Part shown: positions 29,422 through 38,238 of the stretch, in pieces
How the letters are laid out: each line of letters opens with the position of its first letter
Position numbering within the stretch: position 1 is the first letter of the stretch
Origin: Chersky-840 sp050011815
GTDB lineage: Bacteria > Actinomycetota > Acidimicrobiia > Acidimicrobiales > UBA8190
Assembly (NCBI GenBank): GCA_050011815.1
Contig: JBEKIJ010000004.1
Span: 1-64,000, forward strand
Direction: 5' to 3'
DNA: 64,000 bases
Notes under the pieces: model-generated
Seen by the model: the letters and a program-made list of their open reading frames with translations, nothing else
What the model was told of the DNA's origin: nothing
Database searches by the model: none
Translations under genes and position numbers: made by a program

Positions 29422-29943
29422 ATGCAGCAGGAAGTCGTGCTGGCCATGTTGGCGAAGGAGCCTTCCCAGGGCTACCAGCTGCGTGCCCGGCTCGATCAAG
29501 CGCTGGGCCCCCTCGGCGAAGGCATCAACGCGGGCCAGATCTACGTCACGCTCGGTCGACTGGAGAAGGCCGGCTTCGTCGCCCGCGAAGGTGCTGCGAC
29601 GGAGGAGGCTGACCGCAAGGCCTACGTCCTCACCTCGGCCGGCCAAGAGCGGGTCACCGAGTGGCTGAACGAGGTGAGCTGGCCGAGGCCGGACCTTGCC
29701 GAGTTCCACCTGAAGCTCGTCGCTGCGGCCCAGGCCGGCCTCGGCGACCCGATCGCGATCGTCGACGCGCAGCGGCGCGAGCTGCTCCGGCGGCTGAGAG
29801 AGGTGCAACGCGCCGCCATGGACGAGCCCAATGGCTCCGACGCCGGGCTCTTGCTCGAAGGGATCGTCCTCCGCCTGCAGGCCGACCTGCGTTGGCTGGA
29901 GGCGTGTGAACGCACATGGACAGATCGAAGGAGGAATCGATGA
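29422..29943 (+). CDS. PadR family transcriptional regulator
   Basis: 173 residues from the ATG at 29422. The winged HTH is typical: VVLAMLAKEPSQGYQLRARLDQALGPLGEGINAGQIYVTLGRLEKAGFVARE, followed by a Vir-type C-terminal helical part. It is the first gene of a three-gene operon: its stop overlaps the ATPase start (ATGA). PadR proteins next to ABC exporters usually repress them until a substrate drug binds. Confidence 0.93.
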   Translation: MQQEVVLAMLAKEPSQGYQLRARLDQALGPLGEGINAGQIYVTLGRLEKAGFVAREGAATEEADRKAYVLTSAGQERVTEWLNEVSWPRPDLAEFHLKLVAAAQAGLGDPIAIVDAQRRELLRRLREVQRAAMDEPNGSDAGLLLEGIVLRLQADLRWLEACERTWTDRRRNR

Positions 29944-30686
29944 ACCGTTCGACTGAGACGCTCGTGCGCGCCCGAGGGCTGCGGAGAGAGTACGGGCGCG
30001 GCGAAAGCCTCATCCGGGCCGTGGATGACGTCGATCTCGACGTGGCGACCGGGGAGACCGTGGCGGTGATGGGGCCAAGCGGGTGCGGGAAATCGACCTT
30101 GCTCCATCTCATCGGCGGCCTGGATCGGCTGACCGGGGGCGAGCTGTGGCTGGCCGACCGGCGCGTGGACCGCCTCTCGGAGCGCGCCCTGGCCGAGCTT
30201 CGCTGTCGACAGATCGGCTTCGTGTTCCAGGCCTTCCAACTCATGGACGAGCTCACCGCACAGGAGAATGTCGAGCTCCCGGCCCTTCTCGCCGGACAAT
30301 CCCCACGGCGCGCCCGCCGACGGGCCCTGGAACTCCTCGAACGAGTCGGTCTCGAGGACCGCGCCCGGCATCTGCCCGCTGAACTGTCCGGTGGTCAGCG
30401 CCAGCGAGTCGCCATCGCCCGATCGCTCGCCAACGACCCGCCGCTCGTGCTGGCCGACGAGCCGACCGGCAATCTCGACAGCACCGCGACCTTGGAGGTA
30501 CTTCGGCTGTTCCAGGCGTTGCACGAGACCGGCCTCACGCTCGTCGTCGTCACCCACGACGAGCGGATCGCCGCCACGGCGGATCGACTGATCTCGATGC
30601 GGGACGGTGTGTTCGTCGACGAGACGAGGCTGACGGGCGGCACGGGCGGAAGCCTCGCCGACTTCGTCGGGCTTCGGGGCGAGTGA
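29940..30686 (+). CDS. ABC transporter ATP-binding protein (MacB/LolD type)
   Basis: 248 residues from the ATG at 29940, preceded by AAGGAGGAA. Walker A GPSGCGKST, Q-loop region FVFQAFQLMDELTAQENVELP, signature LSGGQRQRVAIARSL, Walker B LVLADEPTGNLD and switch His in VVVTHDER. The sequence around the Q-loop and TGNLD is characteristic of MacB/LolD ATPases that drive FtsX-like permeases. It pairs with the permease gene that overlaps its stop by 4 nt. Confidence 0.95.
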   Translation: MNRSTETLVRARGLRREYGRGESLIRAVDDVDLDVATGETVAVMGPSGCGKSTLLHLIGGLDRLTGGELWLADRRVDRLSERALAELRCRQIGFVFQAFQLMDELTAQENVELPALLAGQSPRRARRRALELLERVGLEDRARHLPAELSGGQRQRVAIARSLANDPPLVLADEPTGNLDSTATLEVLRLFQALHETGLTLVVVTHDERIAATADRLISMRDGVFVDETRLTGGTGGSLADFVGLRGE

Positions 30687-32578
30687 TGGGCCGCGTCTTC
30701 CTCGTCTTCCGGCTCGCGGCGCGCGACGTGCGGCACCACCGCGCCCAGGCGTTGCTCCTCGTCGTCGCGATCGTGGCGGCGACCGCCACCTTGACGATGG
30801 CGTTCGCGCTGAGCGGCGTGACCGATCACCCCTACCAGCAGACCCGGGCGGCAACCAAGGGACCGGACGTCGTCGCCTACATGACGTCACCATCGCAGGC
30901 CACGGCGTTGATCCACGCGCCGGGCGTCCTTGTCTCCAGCGGACCCTTTCCGATCGCCTCAGCCTCCATCGCGGTCGGTGGACGCAGTGCCGGAGCCTTC
31001 GTCGAAGGCCGGGGTGAGGCGCCGGCCGCGGTCGACCAACCGGAGGTGATCGTGGGCTCTTGGGTCCGCCCCGGTGGCGTGGTGATCGAGCGGACCTTCG
31101 CCCAGGCCCTCGATGCGAGCATCGGGGACAGCGTCACCATGAGCGGCCGGCGCTTCACCGTGGTCGGCATCGCCGTCACCGCAGCCCAGGCGCCCTATCC
31201 CAACCTCTGCTACTTCACCACCAATACGTGCGCCAACTTCCAGGGCGCGGGATCGAGAGACAACGGCGTTGTATGGACGACCGAGCCCGACGCTCGAGCG
31301 CTGACCTCTTCGGCGAACCCGCTCGACGACTTCGCGCTGAACCTGAAACTCAGCCATCCGGCCGACGCACAGGCGTTCGCCAATCGCTACTCGGCCCTGA
31401 CCGGCGGACCGGGCCCGCGCCATCGCATTGAGACAAGTGGAGGTTCGGGGCCCGCCCCCGGTCCGGCCGGCGGTCCCAATCAGGTCGGGCCGATCGTCTC
31501 GACGTGGGAGGGCGTCGCGTCCGCGGACGCACTGCTCGTCCAGGACGCGCAGTCGGTCCTCGGACCTGGTGCAATTCTGCTCGCCTTGCTGGCCATCGCG
31601 AGCGTGGCCATTCTCGTCGGTCGTCGACTCTCGGAGTACACGAGGCGTGTCGGGCTGTTGAAGGCCGTGGGTGGCACCCCGGCCCTCATCGCCACCACCT
31701 TCATGATCGAGAACGTCGCATTGGCGCTCATGGCGGCAGGGGTTGGCCTCGTTGCCGGGTGGCTGGTCGCTCCGTTGCTCACCGATCCCGGCGCCGCACT
31801 GATCGGCGCTCCGGGCGCGCCCACGCTCACTGCAGCCAAAGCGATCGAGGTCATCGGCGTGGCACTCGTGGTGGCGCTGGCGGCGACGCTCGTCCCGGCC
31901 ATTCGCGCCGCGCGCACGAGCACGGTCCGTGCTCTCGCCGACGTGGCGCGGCCGCCTCGTCGCCGGGGTGCGCTCATCAGGGTCTCGAGAAGGATGCCCG
32001 TGCCCGTGCTCTTCGGGCTGCGCCTGGTGGCGCGGCGACCCCGTCGGGCCCTCCTCAGCACGGCCAACATGGCTGTGACGGTTACGGGCATCGTCGCCGT
32101 GGTCGCATTCCATGCCACGACGACGAACAAGCTGTCCGGCGCGGCGACCTCCGGTCTGATTTCCGGGGGACTGTCCGATCCGGTGGTGAACCGCGACCTG
32201 GAGATGCTCGGGGTGATCACCGTCATGCTCGTCACTCTGGCCCTGCTCAATGCGGTCTTCACCACGTGGGCCACGGTCCTCGATGCCCGACGTTCCTCCG
32301 CGGTCATGCGGGCCCTCGGAGCCCGCCCTGGCCAGGTCGGCCTCGGACTCGTCGTGGCCCAGGTGATCTCGGCCCTTCCCGGCACGATCGTCGGCGTCGG
32401 CCTCGGCCTCGCATTGTTCAAGGCCGCGGTAAAGAGCGCGGGCTCCCCGCCACCCGCATTCCTGTTGGTGGTCACGGTCCTCGGAACCCTTGGGGTCGTC
32501 GCCGGTCTGACGACGGTCCCGGCGCAATGGGGCACACGGCAACGCATCGCCGACGTCCTCGCCGACGAGGCGGCGTGA
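30683..32578 (+). CDS. FtsX-like ABC permease (MacB type)
   Basis: 631 residues. One N-terminal helix (about 20-42) is followed by a large extracytosolic domain (about 45-290). Three helices then form an FtsX domain (about 290-410; SVLGPGAILLALLAIASVAILVGRRLSEYTRRVGLLKAVGG), and a second FtsX-like block occupies about 460-625. Both blocks are in one chain, so one protein probably forms the membrane part with two ATPase copies. Likely substrates are antibiotics, peptides or lipids. The gene is co-transcribed with PadR and the ATPase. Confidence 0.9.
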   Translation: MMGRVFLVFRLAARDVRHHRAQALLLVVAIVAATATLTMAFALSGVTDHPYQQTRAATKGPDVVAYMTSPSQATALIHAPGVLVSSGPFPIASASIAVGGRSAGAFVEGRGEAPAAVDQPEVIVGSWVRPGGVVIERTFAQALDASIGDSVTMSGRRFTVVGIAVTAAQAPYPNLCYFTTNTCANFQGAGSRDNGVVWTTEPDARALTSSANPLDDFALNLKLSHPADAQAFANRYSALTGGPGPRHRIETSGGSGPAPGPAGGPNQVGPIVSTWEGVASADALLVQDAQSVLGPGAILLALLAIASVAILVGRRLSEYTRRVGLLKAVGGTPALIATTFMIENVALALMAAGVGLVAGWLVAPLLTDPGAALIGAPGAPTLTAAKAIEVIGVALVVALAATLVPAIRAARTSTVRALADVARPPRRRGALIRVSRRMPVPVLFGLRLVARRPRRALLSTANMAVTVTGIVAVVAFHATTTNKLSGAATSGLISGGLSDPVVNRDLEMLGVITVMLVTLALLNAVFTTWATVLDARRSSAVMRALGARPGQVGLGLVVAQVISALPGTIVGVGLGLALFKAAVKSAGSPPPAFLLVVTVLGTLGVVAGLTTVPAQWGTRQRIADVLADEAA

Positions 32579-32635
32579 GACAGGAGCGGGACAACCACCC
32601 GCCGGCGCGCTCGGCCGGAGGCATGGCGCGGGTGC

Positions 32636-33790
32636 TCACGGCCCGCCGAATCGCCCCATCCCGTAGGGCGTCTGCCCGGGGGGAGCCCCCCCGGTGACGC
32701 CGGCCGCCACCAGGGCGGCCGAGTAGGGACCGAGAAGCAGCCCGTTGGCGCCGTGGCCGGTGCAGACGTGCACGTTGACCAGCCCCGGCAGTGGTCCGAG
32801 CAGAGGGCGATCGTCGGCGCTCGTCGGGCGCAGTCCCACCCTCACCTCCAACAGCGTGGCGCCGGCCAACCCCGGGGCGATGGCCACGCATTCACGCAGC
32901 AGGTCGCGCACGCCCGCGGCGGTGGGCCTGACGTCGAATCCGGCCTCGGGCTCGAAGGTGCCACCACAGGCGACCCGTCCCCCCGCCCAGGGCACCAGGT
33001 AGAAGTTCAAGATGGGCTGCACGATCGGCCATCGGTCACTGCCGGTCCCGACCTCGCCCGATCCTCCGGTGCCGTCCAGCGCCACGTGGACGATCTGTCC
33101 TTTGGTCGGCGTCACCGGCAGGGGCACGCCGAGCCAGGGAGCGCCGGTCCCCGACCATGCCCCCCCGGCCACGACAAGCGCGCCGCAGGGCACGACGTCG
33201 TGCTCGGCGTGCACCGCCGTGACCCGGTCGCCCCGGCGCTCGAGCCCGGTCGCCTCCATGGGCACGAGGGTGATGCCGCGCCGCGCGCAGGCGTCACGGA
33301 TCGAGGTGCGCAGCATCCGACCGTCGAGGCGGGCGGCCGAGGGGCTGTGCAGGACCCGCCACAGCGGGCCGAGAGGCGGGAACATGGCGCGGGCCTCACC
33401 GGCGGGGATCTCGGCGATGGCGGGGGTCCGGGTGCGCACCAGGGCCGCCACCTCGGTGAACCACGGGTCTTCGTGCTCGGCGAGCGCCACCACCAGCGCG
33501 CCACACTGGGCGAAGGCGTCGGGGCCCGGATCCGACCCGTCCTCGGCCAGTCGGGCCACCAACGACCGCAGGTGTGCTGCCGCCGCGACACCGAAGTCGA
33601 ACCACTCGCGGTCGGGTTCGGTGAAGGTCTCGGGGGAGACGATCCCGGCTCCGGCGTCGGAGGCTCGCCCCGGCAAGGAGGCGTCGATCAGGGCCACGCC
33701 GGCCCCGGCGCAGGCCAGCTCGTAGGCCACACACGCCCCCACCAACCCGCCCCCGACGACGGCGACGTCGACCGACGGACTCCTGGTCAC
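32636..33790 (-). CDS. FAD-dependent oxidoreductase, DAO family
   Basis: 384 residues. FAD-binding start: VDVAVVGGGLVGACVAYELACAGAGVALIDA. The C-terminus has LLEVRVGLRPTSADDRPLLGPLPGLVNVHVCTGHGANGLLLGPYSAALVA, the usual end of D-amino acid oxidase/glycine oxidase/DadA proteins. It probably oxidises an amine or D-amino acid in the cytosol. Which substrate is not clear, and no thiamine genes (which would point to ThiO) are nearby. It is 14 nt upstream of, but separate from, the ABC exporter operon end on the same strand. Confidence 0.88.
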   Translation of the reverse strand: MTRSPSVDVAVVGGGLVGACVAYELACAGAGVALIDASLPGRASDAGAGIVSPETFTEPDREWFDFGVAAAAHLRSLVARLAEDGSDPGPDAFAQCGALVVALAEHEDPWFTEVAALVRTRTPAIAEIPAGEARAMFPPLGPLWRVLHSPSAARLDGRMLRTSIRDACARRGITLVPMEATGLERRGDRVTAVHAEHDVVPCGALVVAGGAWSGTGAPWLGVPLPVTPTKGQIVHVALDGTGGSGEVGTGSDRWPIVQPILNFYLVPWAGGRVACGGTFEPEAGFDVRPTAAGVRDLLRECVAIAPGLAGATLLEVRVGLRPTSADDRPLLGPLPGLVNVHVCTGHGANGLLLGPYSAALVAAGVTGGAPPGQTPYGMGRFGGP

Positions 33791-33804
33791 GTCGATCGGA
33801 GACC

Positions 33805-35754
33805 CTACGAAGCCGCTGCGTCGGCGCTGTGCTCGGACTGGTTGACCCAGGCCGAGTACATCTCGGCGTAGCGTCCCCCCCGGGCCACGAGCTCGGCGTG
33901 GGTGCCGACCTCGACGATGCGCCCCTCGTCGACGACGACGATGCGGTCCGCCTTCATGGCCGTGGACAGGCGATGGGCGATGAGCACGGCGGTGCGCGCC
34001 TCGAGCAGGACGTCGAGGGCCGCTTCGATCCGGTTCTCCGATTGCAGGTCGAGATTGGAGGTGGCCTCGTCGAGGACGAGCACCCGGGGATGGGCCAGGA
34101 AAGCCCGGCCCAGGGCGATCAGTTGACGCTCACCCGACGAGAGGGACTGGCCCCGTTCGTGGACGACGGTGTCGACACCCTGGGGCAGCCGTTGCACGAG
34201 CTCGCCCAGCCCCACGGCGCGGATGGCCTCGTCGACCTCGGCGTCGGTGGCCGAGGGCCGGGCGAAGGCCAGGTTGTCTCGGATGGTCCCGGCGAAGAGG
34301 AACGGCTCCTGGGGGACCACGCCGAGCTGGCGGCGAAGCGAGTCGAGGGTCACCCCCGCGATGTCGTGGCCGTCGATGCGGACCTGGCCCGAGGTGGGGT
34401 CGTAGAAGCGGGTGATGAGCTTGGCCAGCGTGGACTTCCCGGCCCCGGTGGGGCCCACGAAGGCGACGGTCTCTCCGGGGGCGATGCGCAGGTCCACGTT
34501 CCGGATGACCGGGACCCCGGGGTCGTAGCCGAAGGTCACGCCGTCGAAGACGATCTCGCCCTCGATGGGCGCCAGCTCCACGGCATCGGGTGCTTCGGTG
34601 ACGGTGGCCTCGGTGGAGAGCAGGGTCCGCAGCTTGAGGACCGAGGCCTGGCCCTGTTGGAAGCTGTTGTACTGCTGGACCAGGAGCTGAATCGGGGCGA
34701 AGAAGCGGTTCAGGTACAAGAAGAAGGCGACCAGCGCACCCGGAGAGAGGGTGTGGTGCACCACCATGTCCCCGCCGATCCCCAAGAGGGCGGCTTGTCC
34801 GAGCCAGCCCACCAGCTGGGTGCCGGGGCCGTAGATGGCGTTGATCTGCGCCGTGTAGATGTTGGCGTCGCGATAGTCGCCCACCACGTTGCGGTGATGG
34901 ACGATGTTGAACCGTTGGCGGTTGTGGGCGGCCACCACGCGCACCCCGTGCAGGCTCTCGGACAGGTCCGCCATCACATTGGCGATGCCGTCACGCACAC
35001 GGTCGTAGCCACGCTCAGAAGCCACCCGGAACCACAGCGACATGACGACGAGGATCGGGACGACCAGCCCCACGGTGATGAAGGCGAGCCGGACGTTGGT
35101 GGTGAACAGGACGACGGTGATGACCACCATGGTCAGGCCCTGGATGGCGAACTGGGCCAGGCCGTCTTGGAGAAGCTGCTGGAGGTTCTCGATGTCACTG
35201 GTCATGCGGGTCATGACCACCCCCGCCTTCTCGGCGGTGAAGAAGTCGAGGGAGAGTCGTTGCAGGTGCGAGAAGACCTTGACCCGGAGATCGTTCATCA
35301 CTCCCGCCGCCAACCGACCGGTCACCTTGACCAGGGCCCGCTGGGTCAGCGACGTGAAGGCCACGAAGCCGAGGTAGATCGCGGCGATGATGAGCACGAT
35401 GCTGAGGTGGCGATGGCCCGGCACCATGCCGTCGTCGATGGCCAGCTCGGTGAGCTTGGGGCCGGCCTGGAGGGCCACGCTGGTGGCGATCACGAGGATC
35501 GTCGACATCACCAACATGTGCGGGTACTCGAGAAGCAGTCCCCGCAAGGTGAGCGTCCGGCGCTCCTTGGCGGTCTGGTGCTGGGAGAACTCGACGTCGG
35601 GCTCGCCGTGGTCGGGCTCCTCGGCCAGGAGTTCGTCCACCCCGTCCTGGAGCTCCGAGGGGATGCCCCCGAAGGGCAGGCCCGCCACCGCCGGCGCCCC
35701 CGGGCGTCCGCCCCCCCCGAACATGGGGCCACCTCCCCATCCGCCGAAGCCCAT
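33805..35754 (-). CDS. ABC exporter half-transporter, catalytic-site subunit
   Basis: 649 residues: a Gly-rich start, six membrane helices (about 85-375) and an ATPase domain (about 415-640). Walker A GPTGAGKST; Walker B LVLDEATSNLD with the catalytic Glu intact; but the signature is LSSGERQLI rather than LSGGQ. Its start overlaps the stop of the partner gene by 1 nt of ATGA, so the two are made together. The complementary defects in the pair indicate a heterodimeric exporter of the TM287/288 or LmrCD kind. Substrate unknown; controlled by the MarR gene at the head of the operon. Confidence 0.92.
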   Translation of the reverse strand: MGFGGWGGGPMFGGGGRPGAPAVAGLPFGGIPSELQDGVDELLAEEPDHGEPDVEFSQHQTAKERRTLTLRGLLLEYPHMLVMSTILVIATSVALQAGPKLTELAIDDGMVPGHRHLSIVLIIAAIYLGFVAFTSLTQRALVKVTGRLAAGVMNDLRVKVFSHLQRLSLDFFTAEKAGVVMTRMTSDIENLQQLLQDGLAQFAIQGLTMVVITVVLFTTNVRLAFITVGLVVPILVVMSLWFRVASERGYDRVRDGIANVMADLSESLHGVRVVAAHNRQRFNIVHHRNVVGDYRDANIYTAQINAIYGPGTQLVGWLGQAALLGIGGDMVVHHTLSPGALVAFFLYLNRFFAPIQLLVQQYNSFQQGQASVLKLRTLLSTEATVTEAPDAVELAPIEGEIVFDGVTFGYDPGVPVIRNVDLRIAPGETVAFVGPTGAGKSTLAKLITRFYDPTSGQVRIDGHDIAGVTLDSLRRQLGVVPQEPFLFAGTIRDNLAFARPSATDAEVDEAIRAVGLGELVQRLPQGVDTVVHERGQSLSSGERQLIALGRAFLAHPRVLVLDEATSNLDLQSENRIEAALDVLLEARTAVLIAHRLSTAMKADRIVVVDEGRIVEVGTHAELVARGGRYAEMYSAWVNQSEHSADAAAS

Positions 35755-37646
35755 CAGTGCTCCTCGCGACCCGAGGGAGCCGAGCCGTTTCCGTGGACGG
35801 ACCCGAGCGCCACCTCGGCATCGGGATCGACCTGGGCCAGGACCTCCGCGTACTGCGGCGTGGTGGCGAGCAGCTCGGTGTGGGTGCCGTCGGCCACGAC
35901 GTGTCCGTCCTCGAGCAGCACCACACGGTCGGCCAGGCTGATGGTGGACAGGCGGTGGGCCACGATCAGCGTGGTGCGACCCTCCATGAGTACGCGCAGG
36001 GCGTCGTGGATCTGTTGTTCCACCTGGACGTCGATGGCGCTGGTGGCGTCGTCGAGCACCAGGATGGGCGGATTGACGAGCAGGGTCCGGGCGATGGTGA
36101 TGCGTTGGCGCTGGCCGCCCGACAGCGTGTAGCCCCGTTCTCCCACCACGGTGTCGTAGCCCTCGGGCAGGTCCCGGATGAACTCGTCGGCCCCGGCGGC
36201 GCGCGCCGCCGCCTCCACGTCGGCGATGTCGGCATCGGCGCGCCCGTAGGCGATGTTGTCCCGGATGGACACCGAGAACAGGAAGGCGTCGTCGAGCACG
36301 ACGCCGACGTTGGCCCGGAGGCTCTCGATGGTCAGGTCACGGACGTCGTGGCCGTCCACGAGGAAGGTGCCCTCGGTGACGTCGTAGAAGCGCGGGATGA
36401 GCCGGGCCACCGTCGACTTGCCCGAGCCCGTCCTCCCCACCAGGGCCACGGTCTCGCCCGGGCGGAGATGCAGATCGAGGTCGGAGAGGACCATGGGGAG
36501 ATCGGGGCCGTAGGAGAACCCCACCTTCTCGAAGCGCACGTCCCCCTTGCAGTCGACGAGGTCGACCGCTCCCGGCCGGTCCTCGATGGTGGGCTCCTCG
36601 TCGAGGATCTCGTAGATGCGCTCGGCCGACGCCGCGGCGCGCTGGCCCATCATGATGATCATGCCCAGCATCATGAAGGGCGCCTGGAGCATGAGCAGGT
36701 AGGAGTTGAAGGCCACGATCGCACCCAGGCCGAGGGTGCCGTGGATGACCATGTAGCCCCCGAATCCGAGGACGAGGGCCAGGCCGACCTGGGGCAGGTT
36801 CTGGATGGCGGGAGTCCACCGGGCGCGCAGGTCGGCGTCTTTCACGTAACCCCATTGCACCTTGTCGGCCGCCTTGGCCAGTGTGCGCAGCTGCTGGCTC
36901 TCCTGGGCGAATGACCGCACCACCCGGACGCCGTTCACGTTCTCGTCCACGATGGTGGCCACATCGGCCAGGCGGGCCTGGATGAGCCACGACACCGGGA
37001 ACATGGACCTGCGCATGCGATGGCCGACGAGGAACACGAAGGGCATGGTGGCCATGGCCACGAAGGCCAGGGGGACGTTGATCGACAACATGAAGCCGAA
37101 CGCCACGAGGGCGCTGCTGCACTGCACCAGGATCATGGGTGCGAAGGTCATGTACATCTGGACCGACCGGATGTCAGAGTTGGCGCGAGAGATGAGCTGT
37201 CCCGACTGGACCCGGTCGTAGAAGGAGAACGACATGCGGGTCAGGTGCTCGTAGATCATGGTGCGCAGGTCGTACTCGATCTCGTAGGCGCTCTGGAAGA
37301 GGAACAGGCGCGACACGTAGCCCGACAACCCGCCGGCCAGGCCGAGACCGACGATCCACCACACGTAGAAGTGCAGTGGCACGCTGTGGTGCTCCACCGA
37401 GTTGTCGATGGCGTGGTTCAAGAGGTCCGGGATCTGGAGCTGGAGCACGAGACCCACGAAGGACAGGACCAGGGCGGTGATGAAGATCCCCCGGTGTGCC
37501 TTCAAGATGGGCATGGCCCGGCGCAGCCAGGTCTTGGTCGTGTCGGGATCGACGGTCCCTCGGGGTGGGCCGTAGTGGTCCGCCTCGGTGAAGGTGGGAG
37601 CCGAGGAGGTGGTTGCCGGTGCGCCCGGCGCCCGGGACGCGCTCAC
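35754..37646 (-). CDS. ABC exporter half-transporter, degenerate-site subunit
   Basis: 630 residues from the GTG at 37646, which overlaps the MarR stop (GTGA). Membrane domain about 55-355, ATPase domain about 390-615. Walker A GRTGSGKST and signature LSGGQRQRI are canonical, but Walker B reads LVLDDATSAID, with Asp in place of the catalytic Glu. With the partner's altered signature, this predicts one active and one degenerate ATP site, as in heterodimeric multidrug exporters. Confidence 0.93.
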   Translation of the reverse strand: MSASRAPGAPATTSSAPTFTEADHYGPPRGTVDPDTTKTWLRRAMPILKAHRGIFITALVLSFVGLVLQLQIPDLLNHAIDNSVEHHSVPLHFYVWWIVGLGLAGGLSGYVSRLFLFQSAYEIEYDLRTMIYEHLTRMSFSFYDRVQSGQLISRANSDIRSVQMYMTFAPMILVQCSSALVAFGFMLSINVPLAFVAMATMPFVFLVGHRMRRSMFPVSWLIQARLADVATIVDENVNGVRVVRSFAQESQQLRTLAKAADKVQWGYVKDADLRARWTPAIQNLPQVGLALVLGFGGYMVIHGTLGLGAIVAFNSYLLMLQAPFMMLGMIIMMGQRAAASAERIYEILDEEPTIEDRPGAVDLVDCKGDVRFEKVGFSYGPDLPMVLSDLDLHLRPGETVALVGRTGSGKSTVARLIPRFYDVTEGTFLVDGHDVRDLTIESLRANVGVVLDDAFLFSVSIRDNIAYGRADADIADVEAAARAAGADEFIRDLPEGYDTVVGERGYTLSGGQRQRITIARTLLVNPPILVLDDATSAIDVQVEQQIHDALRVLMEGRTTLIVAHRLSTISLADRVVLLEDGHVVADGTHTELLATTPQYAEVLAQVDPDAEVALGSVHGNGSAPSGREEH

Positions 37647-38125
37647 AGGGGGGCCGCCTTGGCCGAGTGGTAGGCGCGCATGGCGACCCGCCACAGCACC
37701 AAGCCGTCGAGGGCCTGGCGGGTGAGGGCGGGGTCGTCGAGACACGAGGCGATGTCGAGGAGGCGGGCGTCCACCGCGGCATTGGCTTTGGCCAAGAGGC
37801 GCTGTCCCTTGGGGGTCAGGGTGTGGGTGACGCTGCGCTTGTCGACGCCCCCCGGTGTGCGCTGCACCAGGCCCCGGATCTCGAGCCCGTCGACCACGGC
37901 GGTGACCGTGGGCCGGCGCACGGTCAGGCGCTCGGCCAGAGCCGAGGGCATCGAGGCCCCCTCCGCCAGCACCCCGAGGACCCGGTACTGCGGCAGCGAG
38001 AGCTCCACGCCACCGAGGGCCAGTTCGACCTGCTTGGAGAGCCAGGCCGCGGCCCGGCCGACCGACCCCGGCTCGTGGGCCGGCGTGGCCACCGCCGCCG
38101 CGCCGGGCTCAGGTTGGACCCCCAT
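37643..38125 (-). CDS. MarR family transcriptional regulator
   Basis: 160 residues. Winged HTH: LSLPQYRVLGVLAEGASMPSALAERLTVRRPTVTAVVDGLEIRGLVQRTPGGVDKRSVTHTLTPKG, a clear MarR match with the DKR wing. It is the first gene of the operon with the two ABC half-transporters. The ATG lies 2 nt from an operator-like dyad, and there is no ribosome binding site, which suggests a leaderless mRNA. It should derepress the exporter when a ligand binds. Confidence 0.93.
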   Translation of the reverse strand: MGVQPEPGAAAVATPAHEPGSVGRAAAWLSKQVELALGGVELSLPQYRVLGVLAEGASMPSALAERLTVRRPTVTAVVDGLEIRGLVQRTPGGVDKRSVTHTLTPKGQRLLAKANAAVDARLLDIASCLDDPALTRQALDGLVLWRVAMRAYHSAKAAPL

Positions 38126-38127
38126 GT

Positions 38128-38144
38128 CGTTAGACTATCTAACG
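38128..38144. promoter_or_regulatory. 17-bp dyad at the MarR start, likely autoregulatory operator
   Basis: CGTTAGA and TCTAACG are exact reverse complements separated by 3 nt. On the minus strand the dyad contains TAGATAGTCT, a possible -10 element, and ends 2 nt before the ATG of the MarR gene. Binding there would block both promoter and start codon. MarR operators typically have this size. Confidence 0.7.
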
Positions 38145-38238
38145 AGAGGGCACGCCCGATCAGCCGGCTCCGCCGGATCAGTGGGCCCGACCGGTCCGGT
38201 CGGTAGCGTCCCTGGGACAGAGTCGGAGCGGAGGCCCT

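Noticed and set aside
29385..32578. Transposon or integron carrying the PadR cassette
   Set aside because: No transposase, terminal inverted repeats or target duplication could be seen at either end, so only insertion of some kind is suggested.
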